Assembly (NCBI RefSeq): GCF_009909235.1
Contig: NZ_JAAAPO010000003.1
Span: forward strand, 310,001-374,000
DNA from: Novosphingobium ovatum
GTDB taxonomy: Bacteria > Pseudomonadota > Alphaproteobacteria > Sphingomonadales > Sphingomonadaceae
Length of the DNA stretch: 64,000 nucleotides
Reading direction: 5' to 3'
Shown in pieces: positions 44,636 to 53,586 of the stretch. Numbering within the stretch: position 1 is the first letter of the stretch; each line of letters starts with the position of its first letter. Under the pieces are notes generated by a model that had not been told where the DNA came from, made no database searches, and was given only the letters and a program-made list of their open reading frames with translations. Both the position numbers and the translations under genes were made by a program.

Positions 44636-46211
44636 TACGCCAAAGGACGCGAATGCAGCCGCCGATAGCCCGCCGCCGTTGGTGGGCGGCAGCCGGGCGC
44701 ATGCCGCGATCCTGCTGCTCTCGGTGCTGGTGGTGGCCACCTGCGGGCTGATCTACGAACTGCTGGCCAGCACGCTGGCGTCCTATCTGCTGGGCGACAG
44801 CGTCACGCAATTCTCTACGGTTATCGGCACTTACCTCTTTGCCATGGGGGTGGGATCGTACCTGTCGCGCTATGTCCGCGGGGACGAGATCGGCGTGTTC
44901 GTCCGGGTGGAGATCATGATTGCGGCCATCGGCGGGTGGTCGGCGGCGGGGCTGATGGTGGCGTTCCCGCTGGCCAGTGATTTCCGTGTGCTGCTCTATG
45001 CACTGGTGCTGATGATCGGGGCGCTGGTCGGGCTGGAAATTCCGTTGCTGATCCGCATCTTGCGCGGGCGCTTCGCCTTTCGCGAACTGGTCAGCAACGT
45101 GCTGACCTATGACTATGTCGGCGCGCTGATCGCCTCGTTGGCGTTCCCGCTGTTGCTGGTGCCGCAATTGGGGATGATCCGCACCGGGCTGGTGTTTGGC
45201 CTGTTGAACGTGGCCGTGGCGATGGCGCTGCTGGTGATGATCCGGGGCGCGCGGCGGGTGGGGCCGGATCTGGCCGTGGCGGTGATGGTGGCGCTCAGCC
45301 TGATCGCCGGCCTTGCCTATGCTGAACGCATCCAGCGCTGGAGCGAGGTGGCCTATTACGGCGAGGGGGTGATCCATGCCCGTTCGACGCCCTATCAGCG
45401 GATCGTGCTGGCCCGGCGGGGCGGGGATTTGCGGCTGTATCTGAACGGCAATCTGCAATTTTCCAGCCGCGACGAATATCGTTACCACGAAGCGCTGGTC
45501 TGGCCGGTGCTGGGCCGGGTGGAGCGTCCCGCGCGGGTGCTGATATTGGGCGGCGGCGATGGTCTGGCCGCGCGCGAGGTGTTGCGCGACCCTCGCGTGG
45601 GGCACATCGATCTGGTCGATCTGGACCCGGAGATGACTCATCTGTTCCGCGATGTGCCGCAATTGGCGGCGTTGAACCGGGGGGCTTTGGCCGATCACCG
45701 GCTGCGGGTGACCAATGCCGATGCTTTTCGTTGGGTCCGCGCGGCGCAGGGGCGATATGACGCGGTGCTGATCGATTTTCCCGATCCCACCGAATATTCG
45801 CTGGGCAAGCTCTATACCGAGAGTTTCTACCGCGAGGTGGCCCGTCTGTTGGCGCCGGGCGGGGTGATGGTGGTGCAATCGACCAGCCCGCTGGTCGCGC
45901 CGCGATCCTATTGGACGGTGGCGCAAACGCTGGAGGCGGCGGGGCTGGCGACGCGTGGCTATCACGCTATGGTGCCCAGCTTTGGCGAATGGGGCTTTAC
46001 GCTGGCGGCGCATGATGATGCGGGCGGGCGGGCACGGCTGGGCGGAGCAGCGCAGTTGCCGGGGGGATTGCGGTTTTTGACAGCTTTGTCCGAACCGCTG
46101 ATGTTTGATTTTCCGCCCGACATGGCGCGGCGGCCGGTGCCGGTCAATCGGCTGGACAATCAGGCGCTTGTCCGCAGCTTTGCCGAGGAATGGAACCATT
46201 ATGAAGGCTGA
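44628..46211 (+). CDS. membrane-anchored spermidine-synthase-like aminopropyltransferase
   Basis: A 527-residue fusion: residues ~25-235 hold about seven membrane helices; the C-terminal ~270 residues are a spermidine synthase-like domain. It shows YQRIVLARR, LYLNGNLQFSSRDEYRYHEAL, the SAM-site GGGDGLAAREVL and DLDPEMT, and the catalytic-region Asp in DAVLIDFPDPTEYSLGKLY. It should transfer aminopropyl groups from decarboxylated SAM, or a related group, at the membrane. The SpeD-type decarboxylase two genes on would make that donor. It overlaps the DUF350 gene by 8 bases and the flavoprotein by 11. Confidence 0.82.
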   Translation: MADTPKDANAAADSPPPLVGGSRAHAAILLLSVLVVATCGLIYELLASTLASYLLGDSVTQFSTVIGTYLFAMGVGSYLSRYVRGDEIGVFVRVEIMIAAIGGWSAAGLMVAFPLASDFRVLLYALVLMIGALVGLEIPLLIRILRGRFAFRELVSNVLTYDYVGALIASLAFPLLLVPQLGMIRTGLVFGLLNVAVAMALLVMIRGARRVGPDLAVAVMVALSLIAGLAYAERIQRWSEVAYYGEGVIHARSTPYQRIVLARRGGDLRLYLNGNLQFSSRDEYRYHEALVWPVLGRVERPARVLILGGGDGLAAREVLRDPRVGHIDLVDLDPEMTHLFRDVPQLAALNRGALADHRLRVTNADAFRWVRAAQGRYDAVLIDFPDPTEYSLGKLYTESFYREVARLLAPGGVMVVQSTSPLVAPRSYWTVAQTLEAAGLATRGYHAMVPSFGEWGFTLAAHDDAGGRARLGGAAQLPGGLRFLTALSEPLMFDFPPDMARRPVPVNRLDNQALVRSFAEEWNHYEG

Positions 46212-47853
46212 GCCCGTGCTGACCCGGCGGGCCGCGCTGGCCGGCGCCGGGGCGGCCGGGGCGGCCATGGCGCTGGGGGGATGCGCGCAGGCCGATGCCG
46301 CGCCCTATCCCGGCGCCATGCTGGGGCCGGACATGGGGCGCGGGCATGCCTTGCGCGATGGGCGGATGGCGGCGGCGACCACCGGCCCCGATGTCCACAC
46401 CGGCCTGTTGATCGCGGGCGGCGGGGTGGCCGGATTGGCGGCGGGCTGGCGGCTGAAACAGGCCGGGTTTGACGATTTCCTGTTGCTGGAACTGGAGGAC
46501 GAGGCGGGCGGCAATGCCCGCGCCGGGGCCAATGCCTTCACCGCTTTTCCCTGGGGCGCGCATTACCTGCCGCTGCCCAACCGTGAAGGGCGGGCGTTGA
46601 TTGCCATGTTGCGCCAGTTTGGCATGGTCACCGGGACGGGGCCGGATGGCGCGCCGATCTATGACCCCTTGCAGATCTGCGCCGATCTGGAGGAGCGGTT
46701 GTTGTGGAATGGCCAGTGGCAGGAGGGTCTCTACCCTGCCTCGGCGTTGGGCCGCGAGGACAGGCGTCAGCGCGATGCGTTCTTTGCCGCGATGGGCGCG
46801 TGGCGGCACAAGGTGGGGGCCGACGGCCGCCCGGCCTTTGCCTGCCCTATGGCCTATAGCAGCCGCGATCCCGCGATCCGCGCTCTGGACGGGATCAGCA
46901 TGGCGGCGTGGATGGCGCGCAATGGCTATACCAGCGCGCCGCTGTTGGCCCATGTGCGCTATGCCTGCCGCGATGACTATGGTGCCGAGCCGGAGGCGGT
47001 GTCGGCTTGGGCGGGGTTGCATTATTTCGCCGGGCGGCGGGCGTTTGTGGCGGGGCACAGCGGGCGCTATGACGGCGACAATAGCGAACTGACCTGGCCA
47101 GAGGGCAATGCCCGGCTGACGCGGGCGATGGCGGGGGTGATCGGTGGCGCGATCCGCACCGGGCACAGCGCGCTGCATGTCGCGGCGCAGGGCGATGGCA
47201 TAACAGCCCATGTGCTGGCCCATCGCCAGGCGCGGCGCTATAACGTCATGGCGCGCGGCGGCATTCTGGCCATGCCCGATTTCGTCGCTCGCCATGTCGC
47301 GCCCGGTGTCGCGCCGGTCGGGCGTTTTTCCTATGCGCCGTGGGTGGTGGCCAACATCACCGTCACCCGCCGCCCCGAAGGGCCGGGCGTGCCTTTGGCG
47401 TGGGACAATGTCTCGGCCGCCAGTGACCATCTGGGCTATGTCGTGGCCGACCACCAGACCAGCGCCGCCGCCGAAGGGCCCAGCGTGCTGACATGGTACA
47501 CCGCGCTGTCGGCAGGCGATCCGGTGGCGCAGCGGCGCGGGTTGCAGGGGGCGTCCTTGCGCGACTGGCAACGCCTGATCGCCGATGACCTGTTGGCCAT
47601 GCACCCCGACATGGAGGGCCATATTGCCCGCATCGACGTGTGGCGCTGGGGCCATGCGATGGTGCGCCCGACGCCCGGTTTCCTGAGCGATCCGGCGCGA
47701 TTGGCGGCGCAGGCGGCCGATGGGCCGATCTGGCGCGCGCATTCCGACATTTCGGGCCTGTCGTTGTTCGAGGAAGCGCATTATCGCGGCTGTCTGGCGG
47801 CCGAGGCGGCGATGCGGCGGCTGGGTCATCCGTTTGAAAGTCTGCTGACATGA
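46201..47853 (+). CDS. exported FAD-dependent amine-oxidase-like protein
   Basis: A 550-residue flavoprotein. The N-terminus has a twin-arginine-like start (TRRAALAGAG) and a lipobox ending LGGC, so it is probably an exported lipoprotein. The FAD-binding motif LLIAGGGVAGLAAGWRL starts near residue 63, with an acidic residue ending the second strand at LLELEDEAGG. It belongs to the NAD(P)-binding/flavin amine oxidase superfamily. The start overlaps the spermidine-synthase-like gene by 11 bases and its stop overlaps speD. It may oxidise the amine made by its neighbours. Confidence 0.75.
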   Translation: MKAEPVLTRRAALAGAGAAGAAMALGGCAQADAAPYPGAMLGPDMGRGHALRDGRMAAATTGPDVHTGLLIAGGGVAGLAAGWRLKQAGFDDFLLLELEDEAGGNARAGANAFTAFPWGAHYLPLPNREGRALIAMLRQFGMVTGTGPDGAPIYDPLQICADLEERLLWNGQWQEGLYPASALGREDRRQRDAFFAAMGAWRHKVGADGRPAFACPMAYSSRDPAIRALDGISMAAWMARNGYTSAPLLAHVRYACRDDYGAEPEAVSAWAGLHYFAGRRAFVAGHSGRYDGDNSELTWPEGNARLTRAMAGVIGGAIRTGHSALHVAAQGDGITAHVLAHRQARRYNVMARGGILAMPDFVARHVAPGVAPVGRFSYAPWVVANITVTRRPEGPGVPLAWDNVSAASDHLGYVVADHQTSAAAEGPSVLTWYTALSAGDPVAQRRGLQGASLRDWQRLIADDLLAMHPDMEGHIARIDVWRWGHAMVRPTPGFLSDPARLAAQAADGPIWRAHSDISGLSLFEEAHYRGCLAAEAAMRRLGHPFESLLT

Positions 47854-48248
47854 ATCTGCAACCTGAAGCGGCCATCGGCCTGCATGTGATTGCCGATCTG
47901 GCCTGTGCGGGCGGTTTGTCCGATCTGCCTGCCATCGAGGACGCTTTGCGCGCCGGGGCGGCGGCCGGGCACGCCCGCGTGCTGGAGGTGCGGTTGCATC
48001 ACTTTGGCCAGACCCCGCATGGTGCGGAGGGCGGCGTGACAGGGGTGGCGTTGTTGGCCGAATCACATATCTCGATCCATACGTGGCCCGAACATGGGCT
48101 GGTGGCGGTCGATATCTTCATGTGTGGCGGGAGGGCTGATCCCTTGGCCGCGCTGGACACGATCGCCGCGCGGATGGGGGCGCGGATCATCACGCAACAG
48201 GCGATCCCGCGTCTGGCGCATCCCGCCTTGGCGGGGCTGCGGGCATGA
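47850..48248 (+). CDS. speD: S-adenosylmethionine decarboxylase proenzyme family protein
   Basis: A 132-residue SpeD of the short bacterial class. The self-cleavage and pyruvoyl site is the Ser in LAESHISIHTWPE, followed by the catalytic-region VDIFMCGG. AdoMet decarboxylase supplies decarboxylated SAM for aminopropyl transfer. It starts by ATGA overlap with the flavoprotein stop and overlaps the acyltransferase start by 4 bases. Confidence 0.88.
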   Translation: MNLQPEAAIGLHVIADLACAGGLSDLPAIEDALRAGAAAGHARVLEVRLHHFGQTPHGAEGGVTGVALLAESHISIHTWPEHGLVAVDIFMCGGRADPLAALDTIAARMGARIITQQAIPRLAHPALAGLRA

Positions 48249-49009
48249 GCTGGCTGCGGCAGGCGCGGGCCTGGGCCGGGATTGCGGGCTTTCTGGCGGT
48301 GTCGGGGCCTTGGCTGTTGCTGCCCAATGGCGGGCGGCTGTGGCGCGGGGTGGCGCGATTGTGCTGGCGGGCGCTGCTGGGCGGGTTTGGCATCCGGGTG
48401 CGGGTGCATGGCACGCCGGTGGATCACGCGGGCACGCTGTTTGTCGCCAATCACATCAGCTGGACCGACATTCCGGTGCTGGGTCTGGTGCTGAACGCGG
48501 GCTTTGTCGCCAAGGGCGACATTCGGGGGTGGCCGCTGATCGGGCGGCTGACGGCGGCCTATGGCTGTCTGTTTGTCGAGCGCGAACGGCGCGGCAAGGC
48601 GGGCGATCAGGCCGCCGCGCTGGCCAGCCATCTGGAAGGCGACCGCGCGCTGGTGCTGTTTGCCGAGGGCACGACAGGGCTGGGCAATGATGTGCTGCCG
48701 TTCCGATCCAGCCTGTTTGCCATGGTGCCGGGGGTGGCCGACGGTTCGGCGCGGGTACAGCCGGTGACGATCCATTACGCGCGTACCGATGGCGGTCTGT
48801 TGTCGCCTGAAATGCAACGGCAGGTGGCGTGGATTGGCGACGATGGCCTTTTGTCGCATGTGCGCGGGCTGGCGCGGTTGGGCGGGATGCGCGCCGAGGT
48901 GTGGTTTGAGGAACCCGTGACCGCCACCGACCGCAAGGCGCTGGCCAAGGCCTGCGAGGCGGCGGTGTTGGCCCGATTACAGGTTTTGCGGGGCGGGGTA
49001 GGGGGCTGA
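48245..49009 (+). CDS. 1-acyl-glycerol-phosphate acyltransferase family (OlsA/PlsC-like)
   Basis: A 254-residue membrane-associated acyltransferase. Motif I is NHISWTD (NHX4D) near residue 75 and motif III is FAEGTTG near residue 140. An N-terminal hydrophobic segment anchors it. It starts within the speD stop codon. It converges with an OlsB-like acyltransferase, which suggests it acts as the second acyltransferase (OlsA) of ornithine-lipid synthesis; phosphatidic acid synthesis is the alternative. Confidence 0.8.
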   Translation: MSWLRQARAWAGIAGFLAVSGPWLLLPNGGRLWRGVARLCWRALLGGFGIRVRVHGTPVDHAGTLFVANHISWTDIPVLGLVLNAGFVAKGDIRGWPLIGRLTAAYGCLFVERERRGKAGDQAAALASHLEGDRALVLFAEGTTGLGNDVLPFRSSLFAMVPGVADGSARVQPVTIHYARTDGGLLSPEMQRQVAWIGDDGLLSHVRGLARLGGMRAEVWFEEPVTATDRKALAKACEAAVLARLQVLRGGVGG

Positions 49010-49066
49010 TCGCCAGCCCCCACTCCAAGCCCATTCAGCCGGCCGCGCCAAACCGCGCGGCCCTGT

Positions 49067-49870
49067 TCAGGCGGCCACGCTGAACCTTGCGGCATAGCGA
49101 TCGGCGATCGCGTCCACCGGCATCACCACGCACACATCCACCGTGTTGAACGCATGGTCGATATAGGCCCCATCGCCAAAACTCGCACCCACCCGCAGAT
49201 AGCCTTTGACCAGCGGGGGCAGTTGGAACAGCGCGCGGCGCTGGTCATAGCTGCCACGCGGCAGGCGTTCCATGCTGACGCCCTTGCCCGGCAGGACGCT
49301 GGGCGCGGTACCGGCAGGGGCCAGATGGTTGTGATAGAGGTAGGACAGGGCGGGCGCAAAGGCGTCCGGGTCCACCCCCGGAAAGCTGGCGCAGCCAAAC
49401 AGCAGGCCAATGCGGTTGGCGCTGATATATTCGGCAATCCCGCGCCACAGCATCGAGATCGTCGCGCTGGTGCGGTATTCGGGCAGGACGCAGGAGCGGC
49501 CCAGCTCCAGCGCCTCGCGGCCATCGGCGCGGGTGGCCAGCAGCGGGTTCAGGTCAAATTCGCCCGCGCTGTAGAAACCGGCGTGGCGGCGCGCCACGCC
49601 CTCGCGCAGCAGGCGATAGGTGCCCACCACCGCCGCATCAGGGCCATCGCGCTCCAGCCGGTCCTGATCGATCACCAGCAGATGGTCGCACAGCGCGTCA
49701 TAGGCGTCGCGGTCACAACGATCGCCCGCCAGCGCGGGATCGGCCGCCGCGCCCATTTCCTCGAAAAACACGCGCCAGCGCAAACGCTGCACCGATTGCA
49801 GATCGGCCTCGCAATGGGCCAGTCGGACGGTCAGGCGGCGGTTGGCGGCAATCGGCATCTGCGCGGTCAT
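49067..49870 (-). CDS. OlsB-like N-acyltransferase (GNAT/hemolysin family)
   Basis: A 267-residue GNAT-type acyltransferase of the OlsB family, which joins a 3-hydroxyacyl group from acyl carrier protein to the alpha-amine of ornithine. Typical blocks are RLRWRVFFEEMGA near residue 30, DHLLVID, VGTYRLL, the LELGRSCVLPEYR motif and LFGCASFPG. It converges with the OlsA-like gene, leaving 57 bases between stops, and is followed upstream by an autotransporter transcribed in the same direction. Confidence 0.82.
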   Translation of the reverse strand: MTAQMPIAANRRLTVRLAHCEADLQSVQRLRWRVFFEEMGAAADPALAGDRCDRDAYDALCDHLLVIDQDRLERDGPDAAVVGTYRLLREGVARRHAGFYSAGEFDLNPLLATRADGREALELGRSCVLPEYRTSATISMLWRGIAEYISANRIGLLFGCASFPGVDPDAFAPALSYLYHNHLAPAGTAPSVLPGKGVSMERLPRGSYDQRRALFQLPPLVKGYLRVGASFGDGAYIDHAFNTVDVCVVMPVDAIADRYAARFSVAA

Positions 49871-49968
49871 CTTGGGGTTCTCCTTCCCCTCTGAATAGCA
49901 GGCCGATGTGACAGGCAGGCGGCGATCCTATGACGGTTTGATAACAGCCGTCCGTGCCCCGCCCATGC

Positions 49969-50001
49969 AAAAGGGGGAGGACCGTTGCCGATCCTCCCCC
50001 C
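49969..50001 (-). terminator. Rho-independent terminator of the autotransporter gene
   Basis: GGGGGAGGA and TCCTCCCCC form a 9-bp stem with a 10-base loop. On the minus strand it is followed by TTTTGC. It lies 25 bases after the autotransporter stop. Confidence 0.7.
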
Positions 50002-50025
50002 AAAGCTATGGCCCGATGGCCGCGA

Positions 50026-52359
50026 TCAGAACTTGAGGCGGATGCCGAAGTTCAGGCCGTGGTTCTGATAGCTGCTGCGCATCGTGCCCTGATAGCCGAC
50101 AAACAGCGCGCCCGCATCGTCAAACACCCAGTTGACGCCCGCATTGACGTCAAACTCGTTCTTGGAGGCGGCAAGGCCGGTCACCGTAAACGCGCTTTCG
50201 GTCTGGCCGTTCATATAGGCAGACACGGTGGTCGCCCCGGCGCTGCCCAGCGCGGTGCGATAGGCGGCGCGGATATAGGGACGGAACGAGCCTTCGGCGC
50301 GGGTCAGGCTGGCGCCGACCAACAGGTCGGTGCGGTCAGCGCTGATCGAGCTGACCGTCAGGTTGGCCGCCCCGGCGTTGGTTTCGGTAAAGCCGTTGAT
50401 CTTGCCCTTTTGGAAGTCGATCGCCACGAAGGGCGAGGCGCGCCAGCCCTTGAACTTGGCATTGAAACCGACTTCGGCCTTGGCCTTCAACAGGTTTTCA
50501 CCCGCGCTGGCGCTGGCGCTGCGCGAATAGGACCCGATGATGATGTCCTTGGTCGCGGTCAGCTTGCCCATGTTGTACTGCACCTGACCCGAGACATACA
50601 GCGGGCCGAACAGTTGCTGACCATACAACGCCACGCCAAAGTCGCGGTTGGTGCCGCTCAGCGTGGCGGGGGCATAGTGCAGCTTGTTCCACGACAGATG
50701 CAGCGCGCCGCCCCACGAATGGTGCGGGCCCGAGAAGTCATAGCCGCCGGTCACGCCAAACAGCTGATCGCGGGTGCGATAGCCGCCCACGGTCGAGGCG
50801 GTCGAGCTGAAGCTGCCCTGACCCGTGAAGTTCAGCCACCAGCCGTCTTCGGGGTGGTTGCTGTTCTGGTCATTCAGGCGCAGGTCGATCTGGCGGGCGA
50901 ACAGGTTGGCCTGATCGCGCAGCGCCTGCGCATAGGCCAGATAGCCCTCGGGCGAGATCGAGGTCAGGAAGTTCTTGGCCTCGTCGGCGCTCAGCAGGTC
51001 AACATAGCCCAGGAACGTGGCCGCATCCGAGCTGGCATTGGCGCTGGCGGTCACCAGCAGCTTGTCCAGCGCGCTGGCGGTGGCCACCTGATTTGTGGTC
51101 GCGCCTTGCGCCGCCATGGTGCTGGCATAGGCGTTGTGCTGCGCGATAAAGCGGTACACCTGCTGCGTGCCGCTGGTGGTGACAATGCCCGCATCGACAA
51201 AGGTCACGAACAGCTGGCTGTTGCCCGACACGCTGGAGAAGCTGCCGGTGATGCCGCCGTCGGCCTTGATCACGTCATAGGTCGCGCCGGTCTTGTAAAA
51301 GCCGGAATAGACCTGCAGCACCAGACTGCCGCCGATCTGCGCGGTGCCGGTGGTGTACAGCTGGCTGTAGTTGGTGCCAGCGGCCACCGTCGCGGTGCCC
51401 GCCGGGCTGATCGCGATGTTCAGCGTGCCGGTCGAGCTTTGCACATAATTGCCGCTGATCGAGAGCAGCGCGGGTGACCCCTTGATGCCCACCCACAGCG
51501 CGCCATTGTTGGTCACGGTGGAATTGTACAGGCCCAGCGTGCCGATGGCGCTGCCCGAATACAGATACATCGTGCCGTTGTTGGTCAGGTTGGTCTGGTC
51601 ACCGGTGGTCAGCACGCCGGTAAAGGTGCCCGCCGTGCCATTGGTGAAATTCACCGCCACGCTGCCATCGCTGCTGTTCAGCGCCTTGGCGGTCTGGATG
51701 AAGTTGCCGGTCCAGATGCCGTTGTTGACCAGGCTGACATTGCCGCTGGCCGTCACCGACCCGGTCAGGCCATAGGACGAGCTGTAGTTGTAGAAATAGG
51801 CGCGATCGGTGCCGGTGTTGGTGCCGAACACGATGTTGCCCGTGATCGCGGCGGCGGCCGAGGAATTGTTGATGAACGTGCCGCTGGTGCCAAAGCTGAC
51901 GGCGGGCGTGCCGCTATAGGCGGTCAGCGTGCCGTTGTTGATCACGGTCGAATTGGCGCCCACCGAAATGCCGCCCGCGCCCGTCGACGAGCTGGACGAG
52001 GTGAGGGTGCCGTTGTTGGTGACCGAGGCGTTGTCACCCATTTGCACGCCATAGACGGTGCCGGTGTTGGTGATCGTGCCCGCATTGTTCAGCACCGAAC
52101 CCGAAGCCGAGATGATCAGCGGCGCGGTCAGCGTCGAGCCCGAGTTGACCGTGGCGGTGACCGCTGTCGAACCCGAATAGGTATAGGCCGCCGAGGTGCC
52201 CGAGCAGGTCACGGTCGCTCCGCTGGCGGTGCAATCAGCCCATGCGGTGGCGGGCGCCAGCAGCGCCGAGGAGCCGAGTACGACGCCGGCAAGGCGACGC
52301 AGGCGCGGCGAGGTAAGGCTGGGCTGGCGAAGATGCGTGGTGTTGATGGACCGTGCCAT
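50026..52359 (-). CDS. autotransporter outer-membrane beta-barrel protein
   Basis: A 777-residue type V secretion protein. It has an N-terminal extension before a signal peptide ending near ATAWA, then ~330 residues of Ser/Thr/Gly/Asn-rich passenger with repeated NNGT/TNNGTL units typical of a right-handed beta-helix. A linker follows and then a ~280-residue C-terminal barrel ending GIRLKF. It has few cysteines. It is probably surface-exposed or adhesive; there is no protease catalytic triad I can identify. Confidence 0.85.
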   Translation of the reverse strand: MARSINTTHLRQPSLTSPRLRRLAGVVLGSSALLAPATAWADCTASGATVTCSGTSAAYTYSGSTAVTATVNSGSTLTAPLIISASGSVLNNAGTITNTGTVYGVQMGDNASVTNNGTLTSSSSSTGAGGISVGANSTVINNGTLTAYSGTPAVSFGTSGTFINNSSAAAAITGNIVFGTNTGTDRAYFYNYSSSYGLTGSVTASGNVSLVNNGIWTGNFIQTAKALNSSDGSVAVNFTNGTAGTFTGVLTTGDQTNLTNNGTMYLYSGSAIGTLGLYNSTVTNNGALWVGIKGSPALLSISGNYVQSSTGTLNIAISPAGTATVAAGTNYSQLYTTGTAQIGGSLVLQVYSGFYKTGATYDVIKADGGITGSFSSVSGNSQLFVTFVDAGIVTTSGTQQVYRFIAQHNAYASTMAAQGATTNQVATASALDKLLVTASANASSDAATFLGYVDLLSADEAKNFLTSISPEGYLAYAQALRDQANLFARQIDLRLNDQNSNHPEDGWWLNFTGQGSFSSTASTVGGYRTRDQLFGVTGGYDFSGPHHSWGGALHLSWNKLHYAPATLSGTNRDFGVALYGQQLFGPLYVSGQVQYNMGKLTATKDIIIGSYSRSASASAGENLLKAKAEVGFNAKFKGWRASPFVAIDFQKGKINGFTETNAGAANLTVSSISADRTDLLVGASLTRAEGSFRPYIRAAYRTALGSAGATTVSAYMNGQTESAFTVTGLAASKNEFDVNAGVNWVFDDAGALFVGYQGTMRSSYQNHGLNFGIRLKF

Positions 52360-52682
52360 GTCCGTATGCGTCCTTGTATGCTGGGGTCACTTACGGGTTA
52401 TGGCGAGTGGCCCCCCGATGGTGAACGCCCGATGAATAAGGTCTTGGGTGGTGCGGTGCATGGAATATTGCTCGTTGGCAAGGGGGAATGCGCCGCGCCG
52501 TGACGGTAAACTTGTGGGTGGTCCCAATGGATCTGCCCTTGGCTGTGTACAGTTCCCCCGCCTTGCGACTTTGCCTTTACAGTCCAGCCTTGGCTCGCCA
52601 ATGTTGCGGTCAGATTTCGTATGTATGGCATTGCATTTCGCGGTGCCTGCGCGCCATGTATATGCACAGAGGATGGGCTGAA
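52360..52682. promoter_or_regulatory. divergent intergenic region, autotransporter / fghA
   Basis: This 323-base gap must hold the divergent promoters of the two flanking genes. It is less G/C-biased than its surroundings. No RNA gene, repeat or clear operator was recognised. Short open frames inside it look like chance. Confidence 0.4.
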
Positions 52683-53522
52683 ATGACTTTGGAACAGGTA
52701 AGCGCGAACCGCAGTTTTGGCGGGACGCAGGGGGTCTATACCCATGTGTCGGCGGTGACCGGAACGCCGATGACCTTTTCGGTGTTTGTGCCCGATCACG
52801 CGCCGGGGGATCGGCTGCCGGTGCTGTGGTATCTGTCGGGCCTGACCTGCACCCACGCCAATGTCACCGAAAAGGGCGAGTTCCGCCGCGCCTGTGCCGA
52901 GGCTGGGATCATCTTTGTCGCGCCCGATACGTCCCCGCGCGGCGATGATGTGCCCGATGATGACGGGTACGACTTTGGCAAGGGCGCGGGGTTCTATGTG
53001 AACGCCACCCAAGCGCCCTGGGCCACCCATTTCCATATGCGCGACTATATCGAACAGGAGCTGCCCGAGGTGGTCGCCGCCAATTTCCCGGTCGACATGG
53101 CGCGGCAGGGGATCACCGGGCACAGCATGGGCGGCCATGGCGCGCTGACGATTGCGCTGCGCAATCCGGGGCGTTTCCGCTCGACCAGCGCGTTCGCCCC
53201 GATCGTTTCGCCGCTGAATTGCCCGTGGGGGGAAAAGGCGCTGACCGGCTATCTGGGCGAGGACCAGACGGCATGGGCCGAATATGACGCCTGCGCGCTG
53301 ATTGCCGGGGGGGCGCGCCTGCCCGATCTGTTGGTCGATCAGGGCGAGGGCGACAATTTCCTTGAAGGCCAGCTGAAAACCCACCTGCTGGTAGAGGCCT
53401 GCGCTGCCGCCGGCCAGCCTGTCACCATCCGCATGCAGCCGGGCTATGACCATTCGTATTACTTCATCTCGACCTTCATGGCCGAACATGTCGCGTGGCA
53501 TGCCGAGCGTTTGAAGGCGTAA
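52683..53522 (+). CDS. fghA: S-formylglutathione hydrolase
   Basis: A 279-residue esterase of the FghA family. Landmarks are LWYLSGLTCTHANVTEKG near residue 48, the nucleophile in GHSMGGHGALTIALRN near residue 145, the Asp in LVDQGEGDNFL and the His in GYDHSYYF. It hydrolyses S-formylglutathione to formate and glutathione, completing glutathione-dependent formaldehyde disposal. That fits a genome making formaldehyde by Rieske-type O-demethylation, although the adjacent formaldehyde dehydrogenase partner is not in the window. Confidence 0.93.
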   Translation: MTLEQVSANRSFGGTQGVYTHVSAVTGTPMTFSVFVPDHAPGDRLPVLWYLSGLTCTHANVTEKGEFRRACAEAGIIFVAPDTSPRGDDVPDDDGYDFGKGAGFYVNATQAPWATHFHMRDYIEQELPEVVAANFPVDMARQGITGHSMGGHGALTIALRNPGRFRSTSAFAPIVSPLNCPWGEKALTGYLGEDQTAWAEYDACALIAGGARLPDLLVDQGEGDNFLEGQLKTHLLVEACAAAGQPVTIRMQPGYDHSYYFISTFMAEHVAWHAERLKA

Positions 53523-53531
53523 GCCAGACGC

Positions 53532-53566
53532 AAAGGGCGCCGGGAGGATATCCCGGCGCCCTTTTT
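53532..53566. terminator. bidirectional terminator between fghA and ilvD
   Basis: A perfect 14-bp stem (AAAGGGCGCCGGGA with TCCCGGCGCCCTTT) has a 5-base loop, with TTTTT on the plus side and TTTG on the minus side. It sits between converging genes and can serve both. Confidence 0.9.
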
Positions 53567-53586
53567 CGTGCCCGCTGTGGGGCGGA

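Noticed and set aside
44610..48066. Long His/Gln/Arg-rich minus-strand frames opposite the SpeE-like and flavoprotein genes
   Set aside because: Composition is typical of the reverse complement of alanine/valine/leucine-rich genes; no motif supports them.
51275..52200. Repeat-like pattern in the autotransporter that could suggest a repeat array
   Set aside because: The repetition is at protein level (NNGT units of a beta-helix) with degenerate DNA and no regular spacers, so it is not CRISPR or a DNA repeat element.
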